From Paracoccus pantotrophus (lineage in GTDB: Bacteria > Pseudomonadota > Alphaproteobacteria > Rhodobacterales > Rhodobacteraceae), in NCBI RefSeq assembly GCF_008824185.1, contig NZ_CP044425.1, forward strand, positions 434,001 to 498,000: 64,000 bases of DNA, given 5' to 3'. The translations under genes were made by a program, and so were the position numbers. Positions 8,209 through 16,727 of this stretch are shown in pieces (position 1 is the stretch's first letter; each line of letters begins with the position of its first letter). The notes under the pieces were generated by a model. The model was not told the DNA's origin, did not search any database, and saw nothing but the letters and a program-made list of their open reading frames with translations.

Positions 8209-9708
8209 ATGACCGAGACAGGCCCCCTCACCCTCCGGACGCTGATGGCGCAAAGCGGCGTCGCCTTCGGCACCAGCGGCGCGCGCGGATTGGCCAGCGC
8301 GCTGACCGACCGCGTGGCCCATGGCTGCGTCCAGGGCTTCCTGCAATATCTGCGCGAGATCGGCGAGTTCGCCCCCGGAACCGAGGTGGCGCTGGCGGGC
8401 GACCTGCGCCCCTCGACCCCGCGCATCCTGCGCGCCTGCGCCCAGGCGGTCCGCGACGCGGGCGGGCGGGCGCTGTTCTGCGGCCATGTGCCCACGCCGG
8501 CGCTGGCGCATTACGCCTTTGGCCGCGCCATCCCCTCGCTCATGGTCACGGGCAGCCATATTCCCGACGACCGCAACGGCATCAAGTTCCACCGCCCCGG
8601 CGGCGAGATCCTGAAGCCGGACGAGGAAGGCATGGCCCGGCAGGCGCTGGCGCCGGATCCCGCCCGCTTCGACCCCGACGGCGGGCTGGCCGAAGCCGCC
8701 CCCCTGCCCGAGCCCATGGACATCGAGGACGGCTATCTGCGCCGCTATCTGGACTTCTTCGGCAAGGACGCGCTTTCGGGGCTGCGGCTTGGGCTTTACC
8801 AGCATTCCGCCGTCGGCCGCGACCTCATCGCCCGCATCCTGCGCGCGCTTGGCGCCGAGGTTCTGCCGCTGGGCCGCTCGGACCGTTTCATCCCCGTCGA
8901 TACCGAGGCGCTGCGGCCCGAGGACATCGCCCTGGCGCGGGACTGGGCGGCGGGGCAGCGGCTGGACGCCATCGTCTCGACCGACGGCGATTCCGACCGT
9001 CCGCTCCTGGCCGACCACCGCGGCGAATGGCTGCGCGGCGACCTGCTGGGCCTGCTTTGCGCCCGCGAACTGGGCGCCGAATGCGTCGTCACCCCGGTCA
9101 GCAGCAATACCGCGCTGGAACTGAGCGGGGCCTTCGCCCGCACCATCCGCACCCGCATCGGCTCGCCCTATGTCATCGCGGCGATGAGCGAGGCGGCGTG
9201 CGAGACCCTGGGACCGGTCTGCGGCTACGAGGCGAACGGCGGCTTCCTGCTGGGCAGCGAGATCGTGCGGGACGGGCGGCGGCTGGCGGCGCTGCCGACG
9301 CGCGACGCGGTCCTGCCGGTGGTCGCGGTGCTGGCGGCGGCCAGGGCGCGGCCGCTGGCCGAGCTTTGCGCCGGCCTGCCGCGGCGCGTGACCTTCAGCG
9401 ACCGGCTGCAGGATTTCCCGACCCGGGATTCCCAGGCGATCCTGGCCTGGCTGACCGCGGGCAGCGAGGCGGAGAGCCGCGCCCGGATCGAGGCGCAATT
9501 CGGCCCGCTGGCCGGCGGGTTGTGGCGGATCGACCAGACCGACGGGCTGCGCATGACCTTCGCGGACGGCGCGATCATCCACCTGCGCCCGTCCGGCAAC
9601 GCGCCGGAGCTGCGGCTTTACACCGAGGCCGGGACCGACGAGGCCGCGCGGACGTTGAATGCCGCGGCCCTGGCGCAGGTCCGCGGGATGGCGGCGCTGC
9701 TGGCCTGA
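8209..9708 (+). CDS. Phosphohexomutase (phosphomannomutase family)
   Basis: Alpha-D-phosphohexomutase, 499 residues, converting hexose-6-phosphate to hexose-1-phosphate for nucleotide-sugar synthesis. Domain 1 carries the substrate entry FGTSGARGLAS and a phosphoserine loop MVTGSHIPDDRNGIK. The loop is TGSHIP rather than the common TASHNP, but the phosphorylated serine is kept. The metal loop DGDSDRPLL, the sugar-binding EANGGFLLG and the C-terminal phosphate-binding RPSGNAPELRLY complete the four domains. The open frame extends upstream to 8044, but the first ATG is at 8209. Preference for mannose, glucose or another hexose cannot be assigned. No sugar-nucleotide genes flank it. Confidence 0.85.
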   Translation: MTETGPLTLRTLMAQSGVAFGTSGARGLASALTDRVAHGCVQGFLQYLREIGEFAPGTEVALAGDLRPSTPRILRACAQAVRDAGGRALFCGHVPTPALAHYAFGRAIPSLMVTGSHIPDDRNGIKFHRPGGEILKPDEEGMARQALAPDPARFDPDGGLAEAAPLPEPMDIEDGYLRRYLDFFGKDALSGLRLGLYQHSAVGRDLIARILRALGAEVLPLGRSDRFIPVDTEALRPEDIALARDWAAGQRLDAIVSTDGDSDRPLLADHRGEWLRGDLLGLLCARELGAECVVTPVSSNTALELSGAFARTIRTRIGSPYVIAAMSEAACETLGPVCGYEANGGFLLGSEIVRDGRRLAALPTRDAVLPVVAVLAAARARPLAELCAGLPRRVTFSDRLQDFPTRDSQAILAWLTAGSEAESRARIEAQFGPLAGGLWRIDQTDGLRMTFADGAIIHLRPSGNAPELRLYTEAGTDEAARTLNAAALAQVRGMAALLA

Positions 9709-9723
9709 CCGGCCGGGCTGGGC

Positions 9724-11553
9724 TCAGGCGGCCGCGGCCGCCGGCCGCACCCTTGCCGCGAAGGCACGCAGCTCGGCATCCTCCAGCGTCTCGCGCTCCA
9801 GCAATTCGCGCGCGGATTGCTCCAGGAGGTCGCGATTGGCCTCGAGCAGCGCCACCGTGCGGGCAAAGATCCTGTCGGTGATCTGCTTGACCCCCGCGTC
9901 GATCCGCTGCGCCGTGGCCTCGGAATAACGCCGGCTCAGCCACGAGCCCTGCTCGTTCGTGCCCAGGAAGCCGGGGCGGTCGCTGTCATAGCTGACATGG
10001 CCCAGATCGTCGTCCATGCCATAGCGCGTGACCATGGCGCGGGCGATGTCGGTCGCCTTGACCAGATCGTCGGCCGCGCCGGTCGAGAGATGGCCGAAGA
10101 CCACGCTTTCCGCCGCCCGCCCGCCCAGCAGGACGGCGATCTTGTCCTCCAGCTCGGCGCGGGTCATCAGGAAGCGGTCCTCGGTCGGGCGCTGGATGGT
10201 ATAGCCAAGCGCGCCGATGCCGCGCGGGATGATCGAGACCTTGTGGACCACGTCCACGCCGGGCAGCGCCATGGCGACCAGCGCATGGCCCATCTCGTGG
10301 CAGGCGACGATCTCGCGCTCGCGCGGGTTCAGCAGGCGGTTGCGCTTTTCCAGCCCGGCGACGATGCGCTCGACCGCCTGGTTGAAATCGGCCATGGCCA
10401 CGGCATCGGCGCTGCGCCGGGTGGCCAGCAGCGCCGCCTCGTTCACCAGGTTGGCCAGGTCGGCGCCGGAAAAGCCCGGCGTCAGCGCGGCGACCTGCCC
10501 GACCTCGACATCCGGGGCCAGCCGCACCTTTTTCATATGCACCTTGAGGATGTCGATGCGGCCCTTGCGGTCGGGCTTGTCCACCAGCACCTGCCGGTCG
10601 AAGCGGCCGGCGCGCAGCAGCGCCGGGTCCAGGATCTCGGGCCGGTTGGTCGCGGCCAGCAGCACCACGCCCGACGAAGGGTCGAAGCCGTCCAGCTCGG
10701 ACAGCAGCTGGTTCAGGGTCTGCTCGCGCTCGTCATTGCCGCCGGTGAACTGGCCCGAGTTGCGGGCGCGACCAAGCGCGTCGAGTTCGTCGATGAAGAT
10801 GATGGCCGGGGCGCTCTTGCGGGCCTGCTCGAACAGGTCGCGCACCCGCGCGGCACCGACGCCGACGAACAGCTCGACGAATTCCGAGCCCGAGATCGAC
10901 AGGAAGGTCACCCCCGCCTCGCCCGCCACGGCCCGCGCCAGCAGCGTCTTGCCGGTACCGGGCGGACCGACCAGCAGCACCCCCTTGGGAATGCGCGCGC
11001 CCAGGCGGCCATAGCCCTCGGGGTCGCGCAGGAAGGCGATGATCTCCTCCAGCTCGGCCTTGGCCTCGTCCACGCCGGCGACATCGGCGAATGTCACGCC
11101 GGTTTCCTTTTCCATATAGACCTTGGCCCGGCTCTTGCCGACCTGCATGAAGCCGCCCAGGCCCTGGCGCTCGGCGAACTTGCGAAAGACGAACATCCAC
11201 AGTGCCAGGAACAGCACCACCGGCACCACCCAGGACAGCAGCGCGCCAAGCCAGGTGTTCTGCGGCACGCCGCTGATCTCGACCCCGGCCTGGTCGATGC
11301 GCTCCAGGACGGCCGGATCGACCAGGGTGGTGACGAACTGGTTGCGGCCGTCGACCGGGCTATTGAAATTGCCGGTGATGCGGTCGCCGCCAACCGCCAC
11401 CGACGAGATGCGGCCCTGCTCCAGGTAATCCTCGAACTGGCTGTAGCTGATCGGCGCGACATCGCGCGCGCCCGACAACAGATCCTGGACCAGGATCACG
11501 GCCAGGAAGGCCAGGATCCAATACCAGATGTGGAACTCGGTCCTTTTCTCCAT
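9724..11553 (-). CDS. ftsH: ATP-dependent zinc metalloprotease FtsH
   Basis: Membrane-anchored AAA+ protease that degrades misfolded and regulatory membrane proteins, 609 residues. Transmembrane helices lie at about 10-26 and 103-123. Walker A (GPPGTGKT) is at 196-203, Walker B ([12 protein letters not shown]) near 251-262, the second region of homology ([20 protein letters not shown]) near 301-320, and the zinc site HEMGH at 419-423. The start is set at 11553, with GGAGAAGAC upstream; the frame opens at 11598. Low conservation of the short tail and its position next to fahA rather than tilS suggest this could be a second FtsH of the genome; that is inference. Confidence 0.93.
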   Translation of the reverse strand: MEKRTEFHIWYWILAFLAVILVQDLLSGARDVAPISYSQFEDYLEQGRISSVAVGGDRITGNFNSPVDGRNQFVTTLVDPAVLERIDQAGVEISGVPQNTWLGALLSWVVPVVLFLALWMFVFRKFAERQGLGGFMQVGKSRAKVYMEKETGVTFADVAGVDEAKAELEEIIAFLRDPEGYGRLGARIPKGVLLVGPPGTGKTLLARAVAGEAGVTFLSISGSEFVELFVGVGAARVRDLFEQARKSAPAIIFIDELDALGRARNSGQFTGGNDEREQTLNQLLSELDGFDPSSGVVLLAATNRPEILDPALLRAGRFDRQVLVDKPDRKGRIDILKVHMKKVRLAPDVEVGQVAALTPGFSGADLANLVNEAALLATRRSADAVAMADFNQAVERIVAGLEKRNRLLNPREREIVACHEMGHALVAMALPGVDVVHKVSIIPRGIGALGYTIQRPTEDRFLMTRAELEDKIAVLLGGRAAESVVFGHLSTGAADDLVKATDIARAMVTRYGMDDDLGHVSYDSDRPGFLGTNEQGSWLSRRYSEATAQRIDAGVKQITDRIFARTVALLEANRDLLEQSARELLERETLEDAELRAFAARVRPAAAAA

Positions 11554-11567
11554 GTCTTCTCCATGCC

Positions 11568-11588
11568 GGCGCCCGGCTGCTGGGCGCC
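11568..11588 (-). terminator. Hairpin in the fahA-ftsH gap, possible attenuator or terminator
   Basis: GGCGCCC and GGGCGCC form a perfect 7-bp stem with a 7-nt loop just upstream of the ftsH Shine-Dalgarno. There is no U-tract, so intrinsic termination is doubtful. The rest of the 168-bp gap shows nothing beyond a 28-codon open frame. Confidence 0.3.
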
Positions 11589-11721
11589 TGGTCGACAAGC
11601 GCGCGCCTGGCCGATGTTGCCCGACCGCGCGGCGCCGATCAACGGGCCGGGCGGGTTTCGGGCGCGCGCCGATGCCGCAGCAGGACCGGCGACAGCCCCC
11701 CTGCCGCGGCCAGGGCCGCGC

Positions 11722-12927
11722 TCATGGCTGCGCCGGCAGGATGCGCCCGGTGCAGGGTCCGAAGCCGATGCGATAGCCCGCGCCCTGCGCCTGGGCGAAA
11801 AGCCCGATCTCGTCGCCATCCTCGATGAAGGTGCGGGGCGCGCCATTGACCGTGACCGGCGCCTTGCCGCCCCCGGTCATCTCCAGCAGCGCCCCGGCCT
11901 GGTCGCGGCCCGGCCCCGAGATCGTGCCCGAGCCCAGGAGGTCGCCGACCCGCATCGGGCAGCCGGAACTGGTGTGATGCGCCAGCTGCTGGGCGCTGGA
12001 GTAATACATGACGTTGTAATTCGTCCGTCCCATCACCTGGCCGTTCATGGTCCAGCCGAGCTCCAGGTCGTAAAGCCCCGGCCGCCGCTCGTGCAGATAG
12101 GGCAGCAGCGGGTTCAGCCTCTCGGCCCCTGCGCAACGGAACGGCTCCAGCGCCGCCTGGGTCACGATCCAGGCGCCGATGGTGGTGCCGAGCGCCTTGG
12201 ACTGGAAGGGCCCCAGCGGCTGGTATTCCCAGGCCTGGATGTCGCGCGCCGACCAGTCGTTCAGCAGGACATAGCCGAAGATCATCGCTTCGGCCTGCTC
12301 CACGCTGACGCGGCTGCCCATCTCGCTGTCCGCGCCGACGACGGCGCCCAGCTCCAGCTCCAGGTCCAGCCGGCGGCAGGGCACCCATTCCGGCCCGGCC
12401 TCGCCCCGGACCTGCCCCATCGGCCGGCGGATCGGCGTGCCCGAGACCACCACCGACGAGGCCCGGCCGTTATAGCCGATGGGCATATGCGTCCATTGCG
12501 GCGGCAGGGCGTTCTCGGGACCGCGAAACAGCACGCCGACGTTGAAGGCATGGTTCTTCGAGGCATAGAAGTCGGTGTATTCCGTGACCCGGATCGGCAG
12601 GTGCATCTGCGCGTCAGACATGGCGACCAGCGGCAGGTCTGGCGTCGCGCCCTCGGCGAGCAGTTCGGTCAGCCGCGCACGCACTGCGTCCCAACGCGCC
12701 CGGCCAAGCGCCATGAAGCTGTTAAGTGCCGGCTGCGCGAAGGTGCCGTCCGCATCGACCAGCCCGCACGCCTCGCATTCGGCCAGATCCAGGATCATGT
12801 CGCCGATGGCCACCCCGCAGCGCGGCGCAGCGCCCGACACGGAGAACACCCCATAGGGCAGGTTGTTCAGGGGAAAGGGACAATCCGGCCGATTGGCGCT
12901 TTCGACCCGAGACCGCAGCAACGCCAT
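11722..12927 (-). CDS. fahA: Fumarylacetoacetase
   Basis: Last enzyme of tyrosine/homogentisate breakdown: fumarylacetoacetate + water to fumarate + acetoacetate. It has 401 residues, the bacterial full-length form with both N- and C-terminal FAH domains. Visible are FPLNNLPYGVFS near the N-terminus, DFYASKNHAFNVGVLFRG (catalytic His region), ELELGAVVG with the metal-binding glutamates, NDWSARDIQAWEYQPLGPF and GSGTISGP. Two ATGs compete. The one at 12927 is chosen because AAGGA then lies about 8 bases upstream, whereas it would be only 2-3 bases from the ATG at 12933. It is downstream of hmgA with a repeat element between. No maleylacetoacetate isomerase gene is in the window. Confidence 0.93.
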   Translation of the reverse strand: MALLRSRVESANRPDCPFPLNNLPYGVFSVSGAAPRCGVAIGDMILDLAECEACGLVDADGTFAQPALNSFMALGRARWDAVRARLTELLAEGATPDLPLVAMSDAQMHLPIRVTEYTDFYASKNHAFNVGVLFRGPENALPPQWTHMPIGYNGRASSVVVSGTPIRRPMGQVRGEAGPEWVPCRRLDLELELGAVVGADSEMGSRVSVEQAEAMIFGYVLLNDWSARDIQAWEYQPLGPFQSKALGTTIGAWIVTQAALEPFRCAGAERLNPLLPYLHERRPGLYDLELGWTMNGQVMGRTNYNVMYYSSAQQLAHHTSSGCPMRVGDLLGSGTISGPGRDQAGALLEMTGGGKAPVTVNGAPRTFIEDGDEIGLFAQAQGAGYRIGFGPCTGRILPAQP

Positions 12928-12950
12928 GCGCATCTTCCTTCTTTCTTGTG

Positions 12951-13010
12951 AAAATATCCCGCGGGAGGTCGCCGGCTGGTGCGCCACCGGTTCGAGAACC
13001 AGCCGGCGAC
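12951..13010 (-). repeat. Intergenic nested-hairpin repeat, copy A (hmgA-fahA)
   Basis: AAAATATCCCGCGGGAGG is followed by perfect 13-nt inverted arms at 12968-12980 and 12998-13010. Inside lies a second palindrome, GGTTC-GA-GAACC (12989-13000), that shares bases with the right arm, so the two folds exclude each other. Copy B at 49315-49374 has the same flank and the same geometry with a different stem sequence. On the transcribed strand the element ends in the AAGGAAG Shine-Dalgarno of fahA. Confidence 0.7.
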
Positions 13011-13020
13011 GGGTGTGAAA

Positions 13021-13067
13021 CCCCCGGCCTTCGGGGGCCACGGGTCCGGGGGCCACGGGTCCGGGGG
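13021..13067. repeat. G-rich hairpin and 15-nt tandem repeat after hmgA
   Basis: CCCCCG-GCCTT-CGGGGG (13021-13037) forms a stable hairpin. It runs into two exact copies of a 15-nt unit, GGGGGCCACGGGTCC, at 13033-13047 and 13048-13062, with a partial third copy. It lies 5 bp beyond the hmgA stop and could act as a transcript end or as a slippage-prone tract. Confidence 0.6.
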
Positions 13068-13071
13068 CGCG

Positions 13072-14430
13072 TCACTTCCCGCCCGGCGTGCCGTCGAACT
13101 TCTTCTCCAGCTTTTTCCAGACCTCGATATAGTCCTTCTGCATCGGGGCCTCGCGGGCGGCGAATTCGGTCAGGTGCTGGGGAAAGCGGGTCTCGAACAT
13201 GAAGGACATGGTGTCGTCCAGCTTCTCGGGCTTCAGTTCCGCGTTGGAGGCCCCCTCGAAGGCGTCGCGATCCGGGCCGTGCGGCAGCATGCAATTGTGC
13301 AGGCTGATGCCGCCCGGCGCGAAGCCCTGCGGCTTGGCGTCATAGATGCCGTGGATATTGCCCATCAGCTCGGACATGATGTTCTTGTGATACCAGGGCG
13401 GGCGGAAGCTGTGTTCGGCCACCTGCCAGCGTTCCCGGAACAGCACGAAGTCGATATTCGCCGTCCCCTCCTGCCCCGAGGGTGCGGTCAGCACGGTGAA
13501 GATCGACGGGTCGGGATGGTCGAACAGAACCGCACCCACCGGCGCATAGGTCCGCAGGTCGTATTTGCAGGGGCAGTAATTGCCGTGCCAGGCCACCACG
13601 TCCAGCGGGCTGTGGTCGATCCAGGTCTCGTGGAACCGGCCGCACCACTTGATGACCATGCGCGAGCGGGCCTCGCGATCCTCGAAGGCGGCGACCGGGC
13701 ATTTGAAATCGCGCGGATTGGCCAGGCAATTGGCGCCGATCGGGCCGCGGTTCGGCAGGTCGAACTTCTGGCCGTAATTCTCGCAGACAAAGCCGCGGGC
13801 CGGGCCTTCCAGCAGCTCGACGCGATAGACGAGGCCGCGGGGGATGATGGCGATCTCCTTCGGCTCCAGCTCGATCACGCCCAGTTCCGTGCAGAAGCGC
13901 AGCCGGCCCTCCTGCGGCACCACCAGCAATTCGCTGTCGGCCGAGAAGAAGTATTCATCCTGCATGGATTGCGTCACCAGGTAGACATGGCTGGCCATGC
14001 CGACCTGGATGTTCACGTCGCCGGCCGTGGTCATGGTGCGCATGCCGGTGATCCAGGTCAGCTCCTCCTCCGGCACCGGGATCGGATCCCAGCGATACTG
14101 GCCCAGGCTGACGATGTCGTCGCGCAGGTTCGGCGCCGTCTTCCAATGGGGCAGGTCGATGGCCGCAAAATCGCCGGTATGGCGGACCGAGGGCCGGATT
14201 CGATAGCACCAGGTCCGCTCGTTCTGGCCGCGCGGCGCGGTGAAGGCGGTGCCGGACAGCTGCTCGGCATAAAGCCCGTAGGCGCATTTCTGCGGGCTGT
14301 TCTGGCCCTGCGGCAGGGCGCCGGGCAGGGCCTCGGTCTCGAAATCGTTGCCGAAGCCGGGCATGTAGCCCGGATGCGTGCCGGTGGCGACGGTGGCGCG
14401 GGTCATCCCGCGCGGCAGGTCGTGGGTCAT
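13072..14430 (-). CDS. hmgA: Homogentisate 1,2-dioxygenase
   Basis: Non-haem Fe(II) ring-cleavage dioxygenase turning homogentisate into maleylacetoacetate, 452 residues, the family length. Signature stretches are [20 protein letters not shown] at the N-terminus and the iron site [14 protein letters not shown], with His and Glu six residues apart as in characterised enzymes, followed by [15 protein letters not shown] with the third ligand region. The start at 14430 is fixed by GAGGAGGAG upstream and leaves out about 50 open-frame residues. It is divergent from a MarR regulator across a 145-bp region full of GTTGC/GCAAC inverted repeats. It is followed by fahA, so this is the tyrosine/phenylalanine degradation unit. 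Confidence 0.96.
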   Translation of the reverse strand: MTHDLPRGMTRATVATGTHPGYMPGFGNDFETEALPGALPQGQNSPQKCAYGLYAEQLSGTAFTAPRGQNERTWCYRIRPSVRHTGDFAAIDLPHWKTAPNLRDDIVSLGQYRWDPIPVPEEELTWITGMRTMTTAGDVNIQVGMASHVYLVTQSMQDEYFFSADSELLVVPQEGRLRFCTELGVIELEPKEIAIIPRGLVYRVELLEGPARGFVCENYGQKFDLPNRGPIGANCLANPRDFKCPVAAFEDREARSRMVIKWCGRFHETWIDHSPLDVVAWHGNYCPCKYDLRTYAPVGAVLFDHPDPSIFTVLTAPSGQEGTANIDFVLFRERWQVAEHSFRPPWYHKNIMSELMGNIHGIYDAKPQGFAPGGISLHNCMLPHGPDRDAFEGASNAELKPEKLDDTMSFMFETRFPQHLTEFAAREAPMQKDYIEVWKKLEKKFDGTPGGK

Positions 14431-14460
14431 GGGCGCTCCTCCTCGGTCGGCATCATTGCT

Positions 14461-14540
14461 GTTGCAACGAATATGCCGTTGCATCGGCAACGATGTCAAC
14501 GCGGATCTGCGGCTCGGCCGATCCTTGTTGCAGGCGCAAC
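14461..14540. promoter_or_regulatory. Three GTTGC/GCAAC inverted repeats between hmgA and marR
   Basis: GTTGCAAC at 14461-14468, CGTTGC-ATCG-GCAACG at 14477-14492, and GTTGC-AGGC-GCAAC at 14527-14540. Centres are 20 and 49 bp apart. The last two share a 4-bp spacer. They look like binding sites of the adjacent MarR protein, which would control hmgA-fahA and itself. Confidence 0.65.
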
Positions 14541-14575
14541 GGCTTTCTGCTGTTCTGCCGGCCAAGGAGAAGCGC

Positions 14576-15010
14576 ATGTCATTCGCTCTGGACCGGTTCC
14601 TGCCCTATCGCCTGTCGGTCGCCGCCGCCCAGGTCAGCCGCCGCTTTGCCGCCCGCTACGCGGCCGAGGCCGGGCTGAGCATTCCCGAATGGCGGGTTCT
14701 GGCGCATCTGGCCCATTCCGGCGCGGTGAGCGTGCGCGACATCAACGCGCGGGTGCATCTGGACAAGTCGGTGGTCAGCCGCGCCGCCGCGCGGCTGCAA
14801 GAGGCGGGCTGGGTGCGCAAATCGGGCAACGCGGCCGACCGCCGGCTGGTGGTGCTGGAGCTGACGCCCGAGGGCCGCGCGCTGATGGCGCGGCTCGGGC
14901 GCATCGCCGAGGCCTTCCAGGCCGAGCTGCTCGCCGAGCTGGGGCCGGAGGCCGAGGCCCTCGACAGGGCGCTGGCACGGCTGGCCGGCACGGAAGCCGG
15001 CGCGCCCTAG
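14576..15010 (+). CDS. MarR family regulator of the homogentisate genes
   Basis: A 144-residue winged-helix regulator. [20 protein letters not shown] is the helix-turn-helix, and [21 protein letters not shown] carries the wing (AADRR) and the conserved LTPEG turn. AAGGAGA five bases before the ATG at 14576 fixes the start inside a longer open frame. The gene is divergent from hmgA with three matching inverted repeats between them, so autoregulation and repression of hmgA-fahA are likely. The ligand may be homogentisate or a related aromatic acid; that is inferred from context. Confidence 0.88.
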   Translation: MSFALDRFLPYRLSVAAAQVSRRFAARYAAEAGLSIPEWRVLAHLAHSGAVSVRDINARVHLDKSVVSRAAARLQEAGWVRKSGNAADRRLVVLELTPEGRALMARLGRIAEAFQAELLAELGPEAEALDRALARLAGTEAGAP

Positions 15011-15211
15011 CCTGCAGCACCAAGACCCGGAACGCCGACAGGGGCGGTAGGAGGCTTGCGATATGCGTCACGCGGCCCGGACATGCTGCGATCGAACCAG
15101 ATCCGCCCGGATCGGGCGCAGGACGGGCGCAGAACAGGCACCGGGGTTGCGCCGGCCCGCGCGACGGGCGAACATCGCCGGCAGGCCACCCTGTCCCCTG
15201 ATCCGCATGCG

Positions 15212-16696
15212 ATGATGAAACCGACCCCGGCGACCGGCACCCCTTCCCCGACCCCCCTGCCCGCGACCGGGATCACCGGGCTTTCGGCGCTGGACCTCAG
15301 CCGCGCCATCCAGGCCCGCGACCTGGGCTGCGTCGAGGTGATGACGGCCTTCCTGGACCGGATCGAGGCGCTGAATCCCAGGGCGAACGCCCTCGTCTCG
15401 CTGCGCCCGCGCGAGGCGCTGCTGGCCGAAGCCCGCGCGGCGGATGCGGAACTGGCGGCGGGGCGGTCGCGCGGCTGGCTGCACGGCATCCCGCAGGCGC
15501 CCAAGGATCTGACCGCGACCGCCGGCATTCCCACGACCATGGGGTTCCGCGGCCTCCGGGACCACCTGCCCAAGGCCGATTCCGTGCTGGTCGAGCGCAG
15601 CCGCGCGGCCGGCGCGATCCTGATCGGCAAGACGAACACGCCGGAATTCGGCCTTGGCTCGCATACCTACAACGCCCTGTTCGGCACCACGCCGAACGCC
15701 TGGGATCCGGCGCTTTCGGCGGGCGGCAGTTCCGGCGGCGCGGCGGTGGCGCTGGCGCTGCACATGCTGCCGGTCGCGGATGGCAGCGACATGATGGGCT
15801 CGCTGCGCAACCCGGCGGGCTGGAACAACGTCTATGGCTTCCGCCCCTCGATGGGCCGGGTGCCCAACGGCCCGGCGCCCGAGCTGTTCTTCCAGCAGCT
15901 CGGCCACGAGGGGCCGATGGCGCGCAATGTCGCCGACCTTGCCATGCTGCTTGCGACCCAGGCCGGCCGCGATCCGCGGCTGCCGCTGTCGCTGGCGGGC
16001 GACGGCGCGGAATTCGCCGCGCCGCTGGCCGGCGATGCCAGGGGCAAGCGGATCGGCTGGCTGGGCGATCTGGGCGGCCATCTGGCGATGGCACCGGGCG
16101 TGCTGGACATCTGCGAAAGCGCGCTGCGGATCTTCGAGGCGATGGGCTGCGCCGTCGAGCCCGCCCTGCCGCAATTCGACATGGCGCGGCTGTGGTCGGC
16201 CTGGGTCGTGCTGCGCAGCTTTCTGGTCTCGGGCAGCCTGCGGGCGGTCCACGACCTGCCCCGCACCCGCGCATTGCTAAAGCCCGAGGCGATCTGGGAG
16301 ATCGAGACCGGCCGCGCGCTGACCGGCAGCCAGGTCTTCGAGGCTTCGGTGACGCGCTCGGCCTGGTACCAGGAGGTTCTGCGGCTGTTCGACCGCTACG
16401 ATTACCTGGCGCTGCCCACGGCGCAGCTTTTCCCCTTCGACGCCGGCGAGCCCTGGCCGAAGGAGATCGCCGGGCGCAGGATGGACAGCTATCACCGCTG
16501 GATGGAGGTGGTGATACCGGGCAGCATGGCCGGCATCCCCGTGCTGGCGGTGCCGGCGGGCTTCGGCGCGCAGGGCCTGCCGATGGGGTTGCAGATCATG
16601 GGGCCGCCGCACGCGGACCGGGCGGTGCTGGAACTGGGCCATGCCTATGACCTCGTCCAGCCCCATACGGCGCGAAAAAGCCCGCTGGCGGGCTGA
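15212..16696 (+). CDS. Amidase signature family hydrolase
   Basis: Amide hydrolase, about 494 residues. The Ser-cis-Ser-Lys triad is visible: Lys in GIPQAPKDLTATAG, the cis-serine in VADGSDMMGSLRNPAG, and the nucleophile in the glycine/serine-rich AGGSSGGAAVALAL. NTPEFGLGSH and a C-terminal PVLAVPAGF match the family. Substrates of the family range from indole-acetamide to acyl-amino acid amides, so no specific reaction is claimed. The start is uncertain: tandem ATGs at 15212 and 15215 have no clear Shine-Dalgarno, and the frame stays open to 15056. The 201 bp upstream hold no other feature I can see. It is monocistronic and convergent with the FUSC gene. Confidence 0.85.
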   Translation: MMKPTPATGTPSPTPLPATGITGLSALDLSRAIQARDLGCVEVMTAFLDRIEALNPRANALVSLRPREALLAEARAADAELAAGRSRGWLHGIPQAPKDLTATAGIPTTMGFRGLRDHLPKADSVLVERSRAAGAILIGKTNTPEFGLGSHTYNALFGTTPNAWDPALSAGGSSGGAAVALALHMLPVADGSDMMGSLRNPAGWNNVYGFRPSMGRVPNGPAPELFFQQLGHEGPMARNVADLAMLLATQAGRDPRLPLSLAGDGAEFAAPLAGDARGKRIGWLGDLGGHLAMAPGVLDICESALRIFEAMGCAVEPALPQFDMARLWSAWVVLRSFLVSGSLRAVHDLPRTRALLKPEAIWEIETGRALTGSQVFEASVTRSAWYQEVLRLFDRYDYLALPTAQLFPFDAGEPWPKEIAGRRMDSYHRWMEVVIPGSMAGIPVLAVPAGFGAQGLPMGLQIMGPPHADRAVLELGHAYDLVQPHTARKSPLAG

Positions 16697-16727
16697 CAGG
16701 GCGGAAGCCCGCGCCGGCGCCGCGCGG

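Noticed and set aside
11639..11725. 28-codon open frame beginning in an ATGA overlap with the fahA stop.
   Set aside because: Too short, alanine/arginine-rich low-complexity composition, no own ribosome site and no family resemblance. Considered as a remnant of a maleylacetoacetate isomerase gene but shows no similarity to its N-terminus.
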